A stretch of 34,378 nt of DNA from JBBRWO01 sp964388455 (GTDB taxonomy: Bacteria; Actinomycetota; Coriobacteriia; Anaerosomatales; JAAXUF01), in NCBI GenBank assembly GCA_964388455.1, contig CAYMAN010000023.1, positions 1 through 34,378 on the forward strand. The letters run 5' to 3'. Under the pieces are notes generated by a model, which saw nothing but the letters and a program-made list of their open reading frames with translations, searched no databases and had not been told where the DNA came from. Positions 15,182-22,577 of the stretch are shown piece after piece. The first letter of the stretch is position 1; each line of letters starts with the position of its first letter. The translations under genes and the position numbers were made by a program.

Positions 15182-17203
15182 GTGAACACGATGCGGCGGT
15201 TGACGGAGGTGGGAACGGTACTCGAACCAGCTACGGCGCAACTACTGGAGCATGCGTTGAGGTCGGTATCCACCGCCTCACGTTCGCTTCGGTTGTACCC
15301 TCCCACGAGCCCGATACCGCACGAGACGGTATCCGCCGCGGTCACTGCGCTCGATCACTTTTTCGCTACCGGCTTTCCCGTGCTTTCCATCTCGCTCGCC
15401 CGTGACGGATTCGCGTTCGCAGGCGAGCCTGTGGCGGTCAACGTGCAAGGCGTAGGCGATCTGGCCAGCGAGCTACGCGCGCATGGCGTGGCCGAGATAG
15501 ACTTCCAGCCCGGCGTCTCGGTGGACGAGCTCCTTGAGTTCCTGATGATCTCCGCACGCGGCCACGAAGTAGTGAGCGCCGAGGGCGGTCTCGCCGTGCT
15601 CGCAGCCGCCGCCGGCGTCGAGCACGTGCGTGTGACCGATGTGCATTTGACGGTCGTCGACACCAACGCTCCCGCCGATGACCCCGGGTATGGCGACTTC
15701 CTGCGGGATCTGGTGGGTGATCCCGCCAAGCTCACCACGTGGTTCTCGGCGGCATCGGGGGGCGACCCCGCGTCGTTCGAGGATGGGCTCATCGAGCTCA
15801 TGCGCGCCGCCGGGCCCGACGGCCTGTCGCAGCTCATGATTTCCATGGGTACCGCCTTCCTCGCGCAGTCGTCAGAAGGCAAGGATGCGCTGCTCGGACT
15901 CTCGATGGACGATGGTCCCGTACGCGATCTCACCGGGCGTATGTTCGGCGTACTTGGTGCCCCGGACATCGCAGAGTCGGTGCTGGGCGGCGAGCTCGGC
16001 AAGAACATGCTGTCGCTGTCGAGCGCTTTGACGTCGTTGCCTCTCCAGCAGGCCGCCGCGCAGGTGCGCGCGGAGGTTCAGGCGATGTTGCCCACGGCGG
16101 GACACACTCCCAAAGAGGCGGCGTTCCTTGAGCACATGCTCGAGGTCCGCGGCCGCAAGGAAGCCGAGCAGTCTCTGGTCGATGCCGATCGTACGTATCG
16201 AGCCGTTGCGGAAGCCTCCGCGCTCAAAGACGAGGACGTCGCGCGCGCCCGCGCCGCGCTCTCGACCTCGGCGGGTGCGTTGAGCGCGGCCAGTGTGAGA
16301 ACAATGCTCGCACTGCTCGACCAGCAGAAGGACTTCGAGCTCTACTGCGCGGGCGCCGATAACCTCGCCCGCATGGTGCCGCAGCTCATCGAACAAGGTG
16401 ACTTCACGCTCGCTTCGCGCATCCTCGCGGAGCTCGCCAACCGGGAGTCCCTCAACACGGGGCCCTGGCCGGAACTGTCCGGTCGTCTCCGTGACGCGAT
16501 CGCCACCGCCGCCGGGCCTCGGTCCATGGATGCGCTGGTCAACGCGGTGGTCGCGAACCCGGAGATTGAGTCTGTCGCGATTCAGATCGTCCGTCACGCC
16601 GGAGATGCAAGCGGCGCGGCACTGGTGGCGGCCGCCATCGCCCATAAGGCGGCCGGTCTTGAAGTCGCCGAGCGCCTCATCGGCCGACGTCTCATCGATC
16701 TTCTGCACACTGCCGCCGGATCCGCTCAGTGGTTCCAGCTCACCCCTATCGTCACCCGTCTCGCCGACGCCGGTGACCCCCGCTCCATCGCGACCATCGA
16801 GGCGCTCCTGGCGCGTCCCGACGAGCAGTCCCGCCGAGAAGTCGCGACCGGCCTGGCCGGTCTCGGCACTCCCGCTGCCGTGCGGCTCCTTGGCCAGACG
16901 CTGCGCGACCCGAGCCCTGAAGTCGCCATGGTCGCTGCTCGTGCCATCTCCAAAAGCGGCGTCCCGGGATCAGCTGCGCTCCTCGCCGGACGTCTGAGCG
17001 AGCTCGACGTGGACACCGGCGACTTTCTCCTCGCCCGCGAGCTCATCGCCGGTCTTGCACGCACGCCTGAATCCGCCGCTACCGCAGCGCTCGCCAAACT
17101 CGGTTCTCGGCGTGCGCTCATCAAGCGCGGTCACTTCACTGAGATCCAGCAGTTGGTTGCACAGGCGCAGGCCGTTCGGGCCCGGGACGGGGAGGCGAAA
17201 TGA
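15182..17203 (+). CDS. HEAT-repeat protein with LYPP N-terminal domain, 673 aa (module B scaffold)
   Basis: Paralogue of the scaffold at 8477-10633. The shared domain covers residues about 18-165: LRLYPPTSPIPHET starting near 36, ARDGFAFAGEPV, IDFQPGVSVDELLEFL, and GGLAVLAAAAGVEHVRVTD. A helical middle region follows. HEAT-like repeats occupy about residues 520-650 (PIVTRLADAGDPRSIATIEA; EVATGLAGLGTPAAVRLLGQ; VAARAISKSGVPGSAALLAG). The end (LGSRRALIKRGHFTEIQQLV) parallels the module A end (GKRTILNAGRARELRAAAE). The start is uncertain: GTG 15182, ATG 15191 and GTG 15209 are all in frame and none has a clear ribosome-binding site. It overlaps the HD-GYP gene by 4 nt. Likely cytoplasmic. Confidence 0.78.
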   Translation: MNTMRRLTEVGTVLEPATAQLLEHALRSVSTASRSLRLYPPTSPIPHETVSAAVTALDHFFATGFPVLSISLARDGFAFAGEPVAVNVQGVGDLASELRAHGVAEIDFQPGVSVDELLEFLMISARGHEVVSAEGGLAVLAAAAGVEHVRVTDVHLTVVDTNAPADDPGYGDFLRDLVGDPAKLTTWFSAASGGDPASFEDGLIELMRAAGPDGLSQLMISMGTAFLAQSSEGKDALLGLSMDDGPVRDLTGRMFGVLGAPDIAESVLGGELGKNMLSLSSALTSLPLQQAAAQVRAEVQAMLPTAGHTPKEAAFLEHMLEVRGRKEAEQSLVDADRTYRAVAEASALKDEDVARARAALSTSAGALSAASVRTMLALLDQQKDFELYCAGADNLARMVPQLIEQGDFTLASRILAELANRESLNTGPWPELSGRLRDAIATAAGPRSMDALVNAVVANPEIESVAIQIVRHAGDASGAALVAAAIAHKAAGLEVAERLIGRRLIDLLHTAAGSAQWFQLTPIVTRLADAGDPRSIATIEALLARPDEQSRREVATGLAGLGTPAAVRLLGQTLRDPSPEVAMVAARAISKSGVPGSAALLAGRLSELDVDTGDFLLARELIAGLARTPESAATAALAKLGSRRALIKRGHFTEIQQLVAQAQAVRARDGEAK

Positions 17204-18516
17204 GCGGCATCGCGGGACTGATCACTGCACTTGCCGCCTCGCGACGCGCGGTGCAGCTCTACCCACCGTCTCACCCTGAGTTCCAAAAGGCGGTCGAGGA
17301 TCTCGAGCGTTCGATCCTCGGCACCGCACAGGGCGGCCAGTTCATGCTGAACGTGCACCAGGGCCACCTCTACCAGGGCAGCTCCGTCATCCCCGATGAC
17401 GTCAACGGAGTCGACGCCGTCGCCAAGATGCTCGAGGCTCGGTCGATCGAGTCGCTGACCTTCCATCCGTCGTTCGACGTGAAGGACGCGCTTGCTCTCA
17501 CAGAGGTGCTCTCACTCAAGCCGACCGCCTCCCTCGACATCGAAGCCGAGCTCGTTGCCCGCGGCGTCGACGCGGTCAGCGTTTCATTCCTGGCAGCACC
17601 GGATAGCGTCGAACGCGAGGAGCGTGACCGGGTTCGCGAGGCTGATCGGGCGCTCTACAAGCGCATCCTCGCCGCGCTCAAGCAGCTGTCCGAGCAGGTC
17701 TCGAGCGGTTCAGGCGCGGACGTCAGCGTTGCGAGCGGACTCGTCGGCGGCATTCTGGAGCGCATGATGGCAGACCCCTCGGCGATCATGGGACTCGCAA
17801 CCATGCGTGGCGCCGGGGAACGAACGCTCTTCCACTCGCTCAACGTGATGATCTACACGATGGTCCTGGGCAACCGGCTGGGTCTGCCCGAGGAAGGCTT
17901 GTCGGCGCTGGGCACGGCCGCCCTGCTCCACGACGTCGGCAAGTCGGCGTTCGACGCCGGAGACATGATGCAGGTCGAGGTGATGCACACGATGCATCCC
18001 AAGGTCGGCGCCGACATCCTGCAGCGCGTCGCGCTCGAGGACCCAGCGCCCATGCTCGTCGCCTACGAGCATCACATGCACGTGGACGGCGGCGGCTTCC
18101 CCGAGCGCGCAGCCGACTACATCGCGCACCCGTACAGCCGGATGGTCGCGGTCGCAGACCGCTACGAGAACCTCACCAACGTCGCGCCCGGCCGAGACGC
18201 CCTGACTCCGGACCGAGCGATCGTCCAGCTGCTCAGGGAGACTGGTTCGGTCCTTGACCCGTTCTTCGCGCGGCTGTTCGCGAGCGCCATGGGCGTGTTC
18301 CCTGTCGGCTCGATGGTGCGCCTCTCGGACCAGTCCGTCGCGGTGGTGGTCAAGCAGGCCGAGGACCCGTTAGCGCCGGTGGCACGCATCGCGTATGACT
18401 CTCGCGGCGCGGAACCGGAGGAGCCGAGCGACATCGATCTGGCCGAGAGCGGCCTTCGAATCGTGGAGGTCATATCGCCGGATGCACTCAACGTGGAAGT
18501 CTCGGACAAGATCTAG
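17200..18516 (+). CDS. divergent HD-GYP protein with LYPP N-terminal domain, 438 aa (module B)
   Basis: The shared domain begins at once (LYPPSHPEFQK from residue 20; HQGHLYQGSSVIP; GVDAVSVSFL). An HD-GYP-like domain follows at about 190-370: FHSLNV, HDVGK at 244-248, MHPKVGA, EHH at 290-292, DGGGFP at 296-301 and VADRYENLT. The metal-binding His and Asp residues are present. However, Phe replaces the Tyr of GYP, the KPG.LT loop after HDVGK is missing, and ENLT replaces the usual DAMT with no R-x-Y after it. Activity on cyclic di-GMP is therefore less certain than for module A. The C-terminal tail (GVFPVGSMVRLS...ALNVEV) matches module A. The ATG at 17200 has GGGGAGG and overlaps the HEAT gene stop. 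Confidence 0.82.
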   Translation: MSGIAGLITALAASRRAVQLYPPSHPEFQKAVEDLERSILGTAQGGQFMLNVHQGHLYQGSSVIPDDVNGVDAVAKMLEARSIESLTFHPSFDVKDALALTEVLSLKPTASLDIEAELVARGVDAVSVSFLAAPDSVEREERDRVREADRALYKRILAALKQLSEQVSSGSGADVSVASGLVGGILERMMADPSAIMGLATMRGAGERTLFHSLNVMIYTMVLGNRLGLPEEGLSALGTAALLHDVGKSAFDAGDMMQVEVMHTMHPKVGADILQRVALEDPAPMLVAYEHHMHVDGGGFPERAADYIAHPYSRMVAVADRYENLTNVAPGRDALTPDRAIVQLLRETGSVLDPFFARLFASAMGVFPVGSMVRLSDQSVAVVVKQAEDPLAPVARIAYDSRGAEPEEPSDIDLAESGLRIVEVISPDALNVEVSDKI

Positions 18517-18529
18517 ACGACCGCGGAGT

Positions 18530-18886
18530 CTACTCGCCCTGACCTTTACCGATTCGATGAAGGACCAGCGCGATGAGCGCCAGTCGACGCCCGCGATCCT
18601 GACACGCGGCAACGAACTCGCCGATCGTCTTGCGGAGTTCCGGAGTCGGTCGATATCGAATCAGCCCTCCGGCACATTGCACAAGGTGAGCATCGCACAG
18701 CAGCTCGATCTCCGGTTCGACTTCCTCGACACGGCGCCCAAGTCGCGAAGCGAGCCCTGGGGCATCAAGTACGGCATCGGGGTTGCGGTGAAAGAATACA
18801 AGGATATCCCACGCCAGAAGTGACCTGACGTAGCGCTCAACGAATTGCGTGACCGTGGGTCCTAAGACCCCCTCAAGATCGTACAA
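18530..18886 (-). CDS. winged-helix-like protein of unknown role, about 118 aa
   Basis: I do not recognise the family. The body reads like a compact winged helix. A helix (FVERYVRSLLAWDILVFFHR) is followed by a recognition-type region (PGLASRLGRRVEEVEPEIELL), a wing (CDAHLVQCAGGLIRYRP) and a C-terminal helix. This would suit DNA binding, as in small regulators. The start is unsure. I chose TTG at 18886, with AAGGGGA upstream, because codons before it become AT-rich and uncoding-like. An ATG at 18997 in the same frame would add 37 residues. It converges on module B with a 13-nt gap, so it might regulate that module, but this is inference. Confidence 0.55.
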   Translation of the reverse strand: MYDLEGVLGPTVTQFVERYVRSLLAWDILVFFHRNPDAVLDAPGLASRLGRRVEEVEPEIELLCDAHLVQCAGGLIRYRPTPELRKTIGEFVAACQDRGRRLALIALVLHRIGKGQGE

Positions 18887-18977
18887 CCGCTCTTTCGTCC
18901 CCTTGGCCGCCGGTTGGGTCCCAGCGCTCGCTATGCATACGAGAGCATGTATCGGTGCTAGATGGACGATACCGATT

Positions 18978-19005
18978 GTCTTAGTGTATCGACTCATTCG
19001 ATCAA
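18978..19005 (-). promoter_or_regulatory. possible promoter for the winged-helix gene
   Basis: On the minus strand TTGATC (plus 19000-19005) and TAAGAC (plus 18978-18983) are separated by 16 bases, about 90 bases upstream of the chosen TTG start. It lies in a segment clearly more AT-rich than the flanking genes. Support is sequence similarity to sigma70 boxes only. Confidence 0.35.
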
Positions 19006-19022
19006 CACCAGTAGACGCAGTT

Positions 19023-19084
19023 AAACGGTCGCCTATCGTATATAAACGGCGCATACTTCGGACGAACGCATAGACAAACGGTCG
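19023..19084. repeat. three short direct repeats in an AT-rich intergenic segment
   Basis: AAACGGTCG occurs at 19023-19031 and 19076-19084, with a variant AAACGGCGC at 19044-19052. The spacings are 21 and 32 bases, that is two and three DNA helical turns. They sit just upstream of the candidate winged-helix promoter and could be regulator sites. Confidence 0.4.
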
Positions 19085-19104
19085 TCAGCGCGCGCCCTGC
19101 ACCG

Positions 19105-19827
19105 TTAGTGCGGCTCCGTAGCCCTCCGCACCGGCGGTCCAAAGCGCTCGATGTGTCGGAGCGCCGCAGACACCTCCAGGTCGTCCAACACCCGCTCCAT
19201 GGCGGCGACCATCAAGGGGGGCCCGGCCACAAAGAACGGAGTCGCGTGCATATCGTCGAGATGTCGCCGCACGGTGTCGGCGGTGATGAAGCCTGCCTCT
19301 CCCTGCCAGTCGACCGGGGGTTTCTCGAAGCACAGTTCCAGCCGTACGCCGTGGGTCGACATGCGTGCGAACTCCTCGGCGAAGGGGACGCAGCTCTCAT
19401 CTCGGTTGCCGTACAGCAGGAGCGCATCGGCGAACACGCGGTCGTTGTGCATGGCGTCTCGCAGGATGCTTCGAACAGGCGTGATGCCCGTACCGCCGAC
19501 AAGGAAGCACAGGCGATCGGCGTCAGGCGACAACGTCAGTCGTCCACCGGGGCCCGCGATCTGCGCACGTGCACCCGGCATCATGCGTGCCAGTGCCATC
19601 TTGAATGCCGAGGAGCTCAGACGCGTGGTGGTCTCGAGGTAGTCGTCCGACGGAGCCGAGCAGTGCGAGAACGTCTTGGTCTCGCTGCCCTCGGCGGTCT
19701 CGATGGTGAGAGTGAACCACTGACCGGCTTTGAATTCGTAGCCTTCGGGACGAGAGAAACGCAGGGTAAGGATGTCGTCTCCGCATGGCTCACGACCCAC
19801 CAGCCGGACTTCGTGTCGAACCGTCAT
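19105..19827 (-). CDS. ferredoxin-NADP reductase-like FAD oxidoreductase, 240 aa
   Basis: A single-polypeptide FNR-family electron-transfer module. The FAD-binding beta-barrel covers about residues 1-100 with the flavin motif KTFSHCSAP (residues 51-59). The NAD(P)-binding half has GGTGITPVRSIL (111-122), LLLYGNRD and a C-terminal FFVAGPPLM. There is no 2Fe-2S ferredoxin domain, so it must pass electrons to or from a separate partner not seen nearby. No signal peptide: cytoplasmic. The ATG at 19827 has GAGGAG. It lies 51 nt downstream of the CWB2 gene and may be read from the same transcript, though the functions look unrelated. Confidence 0.85.
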   Translation of the reverse strand: MTVRHEVRLVGREPCGDDILTLRFSRPEGYEFKAGQWFTLTIETAEGSETKTFSHCSAPSDDYLETTTRLSSSAFKMALARMMPGARAQIAGPGGRLTLSPDADRLCFLVGGTGITPVRSILRDAMHNDRVFADALLLYGNRDESCVPFAEEFARMSTHGVRLELCFEKPPVDWQGEAGFITADTVRRHLDDMHATPFFVAGPPLMVAAMERVLDDLEVSAALRHIERFGPPVRRATEPH

Positions 19828-19878
19828 GGGATCTCCTCGAGAGTGAACTACGCAGTGAGGAGGAACATACCCTTCTGG

Positions 19879-21300
19879 CTAGCGGAAGATGCCGCGTATC
19901 TGCTCGTAGGTCTTGGCGCTGACAGCTGCGGTTCCACCGAAGACATCGCAGTCGCGAGCCTCACCGAAGTGCGCGTTCATGGCGTTGGAGGTCTTGGGGT
20001 TCAGCTTGGAAGTCGTCGTCAGAAGTACGACTCCACCGCGACTGCCTGCTGCGATTCCGCCTCCCAGTGCGTCGGCGAATCCGTCGCCGCGGGCGACCCC
20101 GATGTAGCCCCAGGTGTTCGACTTCTGGGCAACGCCCTCTGTCGCGCACTTCACCGCGACCTCATACCGGTTGTCGCCACCCCACCTGACCGTATCGCGA
20201 ACGTACGAGCGGATCCTGCTTTCGACCCCACGGCTCACCGCCATGCCGCCACCGGCGATGCGCGCCGAACGGTAACGACCCTTCACGAGTTCTGCACGCG
20301 TGCGGCTGTTGAGCGATCGCGGCTCGGTGAGCAGGATCGGGGCTTTCTGGGCGTACGCGAGCGGTGACAGCGAGAGAGCGTCGGGATACGCATCGCCGCG
20401 AGCGACGTAGACCGTCCCGCCTCCGCCGGTGATGCCCGCGATGCGACGTGCGATCTTCGTGGCTGTCTGGTAGCGGTCACTGCCGCCGATGCGCTCGACC
20501 GTGAGCCCCTTCGCCTTGAGCGCGGAGACCACGCCGTTGGATACGGTCGACGGTCCTCCACACACGATCGCCTTCTTCGCGCCTAGCTCCTTGATCCGCT
20601 TGCTGATCGCGGAGGGCACCTTGTTCTGCTGCACGAGAAGCAGTGGTGCGCCGTAGCAGCCCGCCAGCCCCGATGCGGAGAGCGCATCCGGGAACGTCTC
20701 GCCCGAGGCGATGATGACCGTCTGAGCGGAGCCGAACGACGTATCCGCGATCAGTGATGAAACCTGGAAGCGATCGGCCCCACCGAGTCGACGAACCGTT
20801 GTCCCGACCTGCGCGCGCACCTGCACCTTCACGTTCACGGCCCCGGCCACCCTGCTGGCACCGGAGTACATGACGCTCGATGATCCCTTCGCGCCCACAC
20901 CAACCAACGGCGTCGCCGAGAAGTCCGAGCGGATCACCGTGCTCACTGTCTCGCCAGGTGTGCCATCCGGCGACACCAGCACCACACTGAGCACCTGCTT
21001 GCCCTCCGGAACCGCTACCGGTCCGCTGACCGGAGTCCAAGGACCCGGTCCGGCGCCGAAGCGGTAGTAGATCAACCCGGGCGCCTCCGGAATGAGCGTG
21101 ATCGACGTGGGGGTCGTCCAGAACCCCTCGGGACCGGTGGCCGGGCTGGCCGGCGGCATGATGAGCACCCCGGGAATGGTCGTCGCACCGGAGGTCTGGG
21201 CAACGGCGGTAAGGGGGGCCGACACCAATAGCACGCACGACAGTAGCGTCGCGGAAAGAATCTGCGACGCGCGACTGTGCGGTGTGCGCTTCAGTATCAC
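19879..21300 (-). CDS. secreted cell-wall-binding repeat (CWB2) protein, 473 aa
   Basis: An exported surface protein. A signal peptide (about residues 1-35, ending TAVAQ) is followed by a region near 55-125 with an OmpL47/chitobiase-like beta fold (FWTTPTSITLIPEAPGLIYYR, quoted from residue 60). Three tandem CWB2 repeats follow, each opening with an R-x-GG-x-(D/N)-R-(F/Y) motif: RLGGADRF at 171-178, RIGGSDRY at 270-277 and RWGGDNRY near 372-379. Each includes the FPDALSAS / YPDALSLS / FADALGGG signature. CWB2 modules anchor proteins to cell-wall polymers in Gram-positive bacteria. No catalytic domain is visible. The GTG at 21300 has GAGGAG about 13 bases upstream, slightly far. A structured leader precedes it. 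Confidence 0.9.
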   Translation of the reverse strand: MILKRTPHSRASQILSATLLSCVLLVSAPLTAVAQTSGATTIPGVLIMPPASPATGPEGFWTTPTSITLIPEAPGLIYYRFGAGPGPWTPVSGPVAVPEGKQVLSVVLVSPDGTPGETVSTVIRSDFSATPLVGVGAKGSSSVMYSGASRVAGAVNVKVQVRAQVGTTVRRLGGADRFQVSSLIADTSFGSAQTVIIASGETFPDALSASGLAGCYGAPLLLVQQNKVPSAISKRIKELGAKKAIVCGGPSTVSNGVVSALKAKGLTVERIGGSDRYQTATKIARRIAGITGGGGTVYVARGDAYPDALSLSPLAYAQKAPILLTEPRSLNSRTRAELVKGRYRSARIAGGGMAVSRGVESRIRSYVRDTVRWGGDNRYEVAVKCATEGVAQKSNTWGYIGVARGDGFADALGGGIAAGSRGGVVLLTTTSKLNPKTSNAMNAHFGEARDCDVFGGTAAVSAKTYEQIRGIFR

Positions 21301-21350
21301 GATTCGGGTCCGGCTCCTCTAAGCGGGGGTGAGGAAGTGCGCCGAGGGAA

Positions 21351-21407
21351 AGACCGTGAACGGTCTCCTGTTACGTGCTTCGGCACGCAGGGCCTTTCGC
21401 TTGACCG
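21351..21407 (-). promoter_or_regulatory. structured leader with mutually exclusive stems before the CWB2 gene
   Basis: On the minus strand CGGTC (21403-21407) can pair with GACCG (21361-21365), enclosing CCTG/CAGG (21388-21391 with 21367-21370) and a CGTGC-CGAA-GCACG hairpin (21374-21387). The same GACCG can instead pair with CGGTC at 21352-21356 in a short hairpin followed by TTTCCC, which looks like a weak terminator. This antiterminator/terminator layout is typical of riboswitches or attenuators, but I cannot match it to a known class. It could also simply end the upstream TrhA transcript. Confidence 0.4.
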
Positions 21408-21458
21408 CTGTGTGACGACAGTGGCGACAGACGGCGAACAGGAACCGATAAGCGGCGC

Positions 21459-22127
21459 TTACGCAGGAATAATCACGTAAAGCAGAACCGCCAGGAAGTG
21501 AAGTATGCTTCCCGCGAGCACCCAGACGTGCCACACCGCGTGCATGTACTTGACCCGCTTCAGCACGTAGAACACGGTGCCGAACGTGTAGCAGAGACCA
21601 CCGCCGACCAGCAGCCACAGCCCCTCCGGCGGTAGTGCTTCAGACAGCGGCTTGATCGCGACGACCACGAGCCAGCCCATCCCCAAGTAGACGGCTGCGG
21701 AAAGCCAGCGTGGTCGATACGTCCAGAATGCCTCGGCGGCGATTCCCGCAATCGCAAGACCCCACACGACGCCGAAGAGAATGAGCCCCCGGCTGTCTCG
21801 CATGGTGACCAAACAGAACGGCGTGTAGGTTCCGGCGATCAGCAGGTAGATGCCACAGTGATCGAGGATCTTGAACACATGCTTCACGCGCTCCTGCGGA
21901 AACGAGTGGTACAGCGTTGACGCGGTGTACTCGAGGAGCAACGAGATGCCGTAGACCAGCGCGCTCGCCAGCGCCCACGAATTGCCGCTTTGCGAGGCGA
22001 ACACCAGCAGCATCGTGAGAGCTGAGATTGACATCGCGGCGCCAAGTCCGTGGATGATGCTGTTCGCGATCTCTTCCCCCAGCGTATACGCGCGGATCTT
22101 GCTCGTACCCATCGGCTCCGTCGCCAT
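21459..22127 (-). CDS. trhA: hemolysin III / TrhA family membrane protein, 222 aa
   Basis: A seven-helix PAQR-related membrane protein. Conserved family patterns are present: EEIANSIIHGLGA at the start, LYHSFP after TM2, LDHCGIYLLIAGTYTPF in the middle, and HAVWHVWVLAGSILHF at the end. The conserved histidines form the family's presumed metal site. Bacterial members (YqfA/TrhA, hemolysin III) have been tied to membrane homeostasis; real haemolytic activity is doubtful for most. The ATG at 22127 has AAGGAAG and overlaps the tautomerase stop by 1 nt, so the two are probably co-translated. Confidence 0.88.
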   Translation of the reverse strand: MATEPMGTSKIRAYTLGEEIANSIIHGLGAAMSISALTMLLVFASQSGNSWALASALVYGISLLLEYTASTLYHSFPQERVKHVFKILDHCGIYLLIAGTYTPFCLVTMRDSRGLILFGVVWGLAIAGIAAEAFWTYRPRWLSAAVYLGMGWLVVVAIKPLSEALPPEGLWLLVGGGLCYTFGTVFYVLKRVKYMHAVWHVWVLAGSILHFLAVLLYVIIPA

Positions 22128-22513
22128 CAGTCTTCCTTGTCGGTTGCGGGAAGAGTGCACTGCATGACGCCGCCAAGGGAGAAACACTCAGCCACCGGAT
22201 CATTCACCAGCACCATGATGTCGTGTGCATGGATGCCGGGGTCCGCCCCGAGCGAGTCGACGATGCCCTCATACAGCGCGCGCTTCAGATCAGGACCGCG
22301 GCCAGGGAGCATCGAGACTTCAATGACGGTGAGTCGGTCCGAGCGGATCTCAGGAGCGTCGATGTTCTCGGCGGGGGTCTCGATGAGACGCTGCATCACG
22401 CGGTCGTCCGGGACGCTGAGTGCCGTGGTGATCGCCGAGCGGACGCCATGCAGGATAGCGCGCTTGTACGAGGTGGTCTTGCCGGACTGGATGTCGATTC
22501 GCACGATCGGCAT
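22127..22513 (-). CDS. tautomerase superfamily protein, 128 aa
   Basis: The protein begins MPIVRIDIQSG, giving the N-terminal Pro after Met removal that acts as catalytic base in 4-oxalocrotonate tautomerase-like enzymes. The length of 128 residues and two beta-alpha-beta halves fit the longer Tautomerase_2 group (also MSAD/cis-CaaD-like) rather than the roughly 62-residue 4-OT. A conserved VIEVSMLPGRGPDLKRALYE (second half, about residues 63-82) begins the second repeat. The substrate is unknown. The ATG at 22513 has AAGGAG, and a TATAGT -10 box lies about 30 bases upstream. It is followed directly by trhA. Confidence 0.85.
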   Translation of the reverse strand: MPIVRIDIQSGKTTSYKRAILHGVRSAITTALSVPDDRVMQRLIETPAENIDAPEIRSDRLTVIEVSMLPGRGPDLKRALYEGIVDSLGADPGIHAHDIMVLVNDPVAECFSLGGVMQCTLPATDKED

Positions 22514-22543
22514 GTCTGACTCCTTGTGACGAGATGTCTGAAT

Positions 22544-22549
22544 ACTATA
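22544..22549 (-). promoter_or_regulatory. -10 box before the tautomerase/trhA pair
   Basis: On the minus strand TATAGT occurs within GGGTATAGTATTC, 31 bases before the tautomerase ATG and downstream of the DMT stop codon. The corresponding -35 region (near TGCCAG) is weak. It would allow the pair to be expressed apart from the DMT transporter gene. Confidence 0.4.
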
Positions 22550-22577
22550 CCCAGCGGTCGGTTCGCTGGCATACCAC

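Noticed and set aside
21301..21458. c-di-GMP (GEMM) riboswitch before the CWB2 gene
   Set aside because: The fragment GCGAAAGGCC is suggestive, but the GEMM core (GGCAAACC, GACGCAAAGCC) is absent. Only an unassigned structured leader is claimed.
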